Shown: piece after piece, positions 63,964-64,000 of the stretch | How the letters are laid out: each line of letters begins with the position of its first letter | Position numbering within the stretch: the first letter of the stretch is position 1 | From: SMYC01 sp963578475 | Lineage (GTDB): Bacteria > Acidobacteriota > Vicinamibacteria > Marinacidobacterales > SMYC01 | Length of the DNA stretch: 64,000 bases | Direction: 5' to 3' | Assembly: GCA_963578475.1 (NCBI GenBank) | Contig: CAUZCL010000005.1 | Location: 82,739-146,738 of the forward strand | Notes under the pieces: model-generated | What the model was told of the DNA's origin: nothing | The model's input: only the letters and a program-made list of their open reading frames with translations | The model's database searches: none | Made by a program: the position numbers and the translations under genes

Positions 63964-64000
63964 GACGGTTCTCCTAGAAATCGAACAGATAAGTAAATTT

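Overview
The window (high GC, roughly 60% by eye) looks like a chromosomal piece of an Acidobacteriota genome, most like the Vicinamibacteria/Thermoanaerobaculia side. This is inferred from gene content: Ser/Thr kinases with WD40/TolB-like propellers, an ADOP/MacB-type permease, GWxTD and TPR proteins, FG-GAP/UnbV (CRTAC1-type) proteins, an Oar-type TonB receptor with an N-terminal carboxypeptidase-regulatory domain, PEGA and Spondin_N proteins, and many secreted peptidases. I saw no rRNA, tRNA, CRISPR array, prophage or insertion sequence.

Layout. 1-5 kb: a tandem M16 peptidase pair, a 3-mercaptopyruvate-type sulfurtransferase, then relics of ADOP permeases and a homocysteine methyltransferase. 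5-15 kb: a seven-haem cytochrome/TPR protein, convergent with a GWxTD/TPR group, then two adjacent FG-GAP/UnbV proteins. 15-24 kb: a large TonB receptor with a clear terminator, a cupin, an amidase, an MFS transporter, an alkyltransferase-like protein and a Phd/VapC toxin-antitoxin pair. 24-33 kb: a kinase relic, a DUF1028 protein, a DUF2007 protein and a redox histidine kinase with an in-frame TGA, then a matrixin-like protease, an M14 carboxypeptidase and a parvulin lipoprotein. 33-42 kb: relics around a Spondin_N lipoprotein, ppsA and its regulator ppsR (head to head with touching starts), a decayed kinase-propeller gene and BrnT/BrnA. 42-64 kb: intact genes (VTT membrane protein, outer-membrane protein, creatininase-like protein, OmpA-like protein, AlkA-type glycosylase, PLP decarboxylase, M28 peptidase) mixed with many frameshifted or truncated genes.

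The standout is the minus-strand frame 28046-26004. If one in-frame TGA (27662-27660) is read as selenocysteine, it encodes a 680-residue protein: three membrane segments, an AhpC/TSA-type thioredoxin fold whose first redox Cys is the TGA (U-P-F-C), a GAF-like region and a complete histidine kinase. A hairpin with G at loop position 2 begins 15 nt after the TGA, as expected for a bacterial SECIS. This would be a selenocysteine-dependent redox-sensor kinase.

The second theme is decay: about 22 broken genes among intact ones. Several relics of large genes keep the start and the end (or several collinear pieces) while the middle is gone. Long intact frames (1130, 889, 791 and 731 residues) argue that this is real gene erosion and not simply poor sequence.
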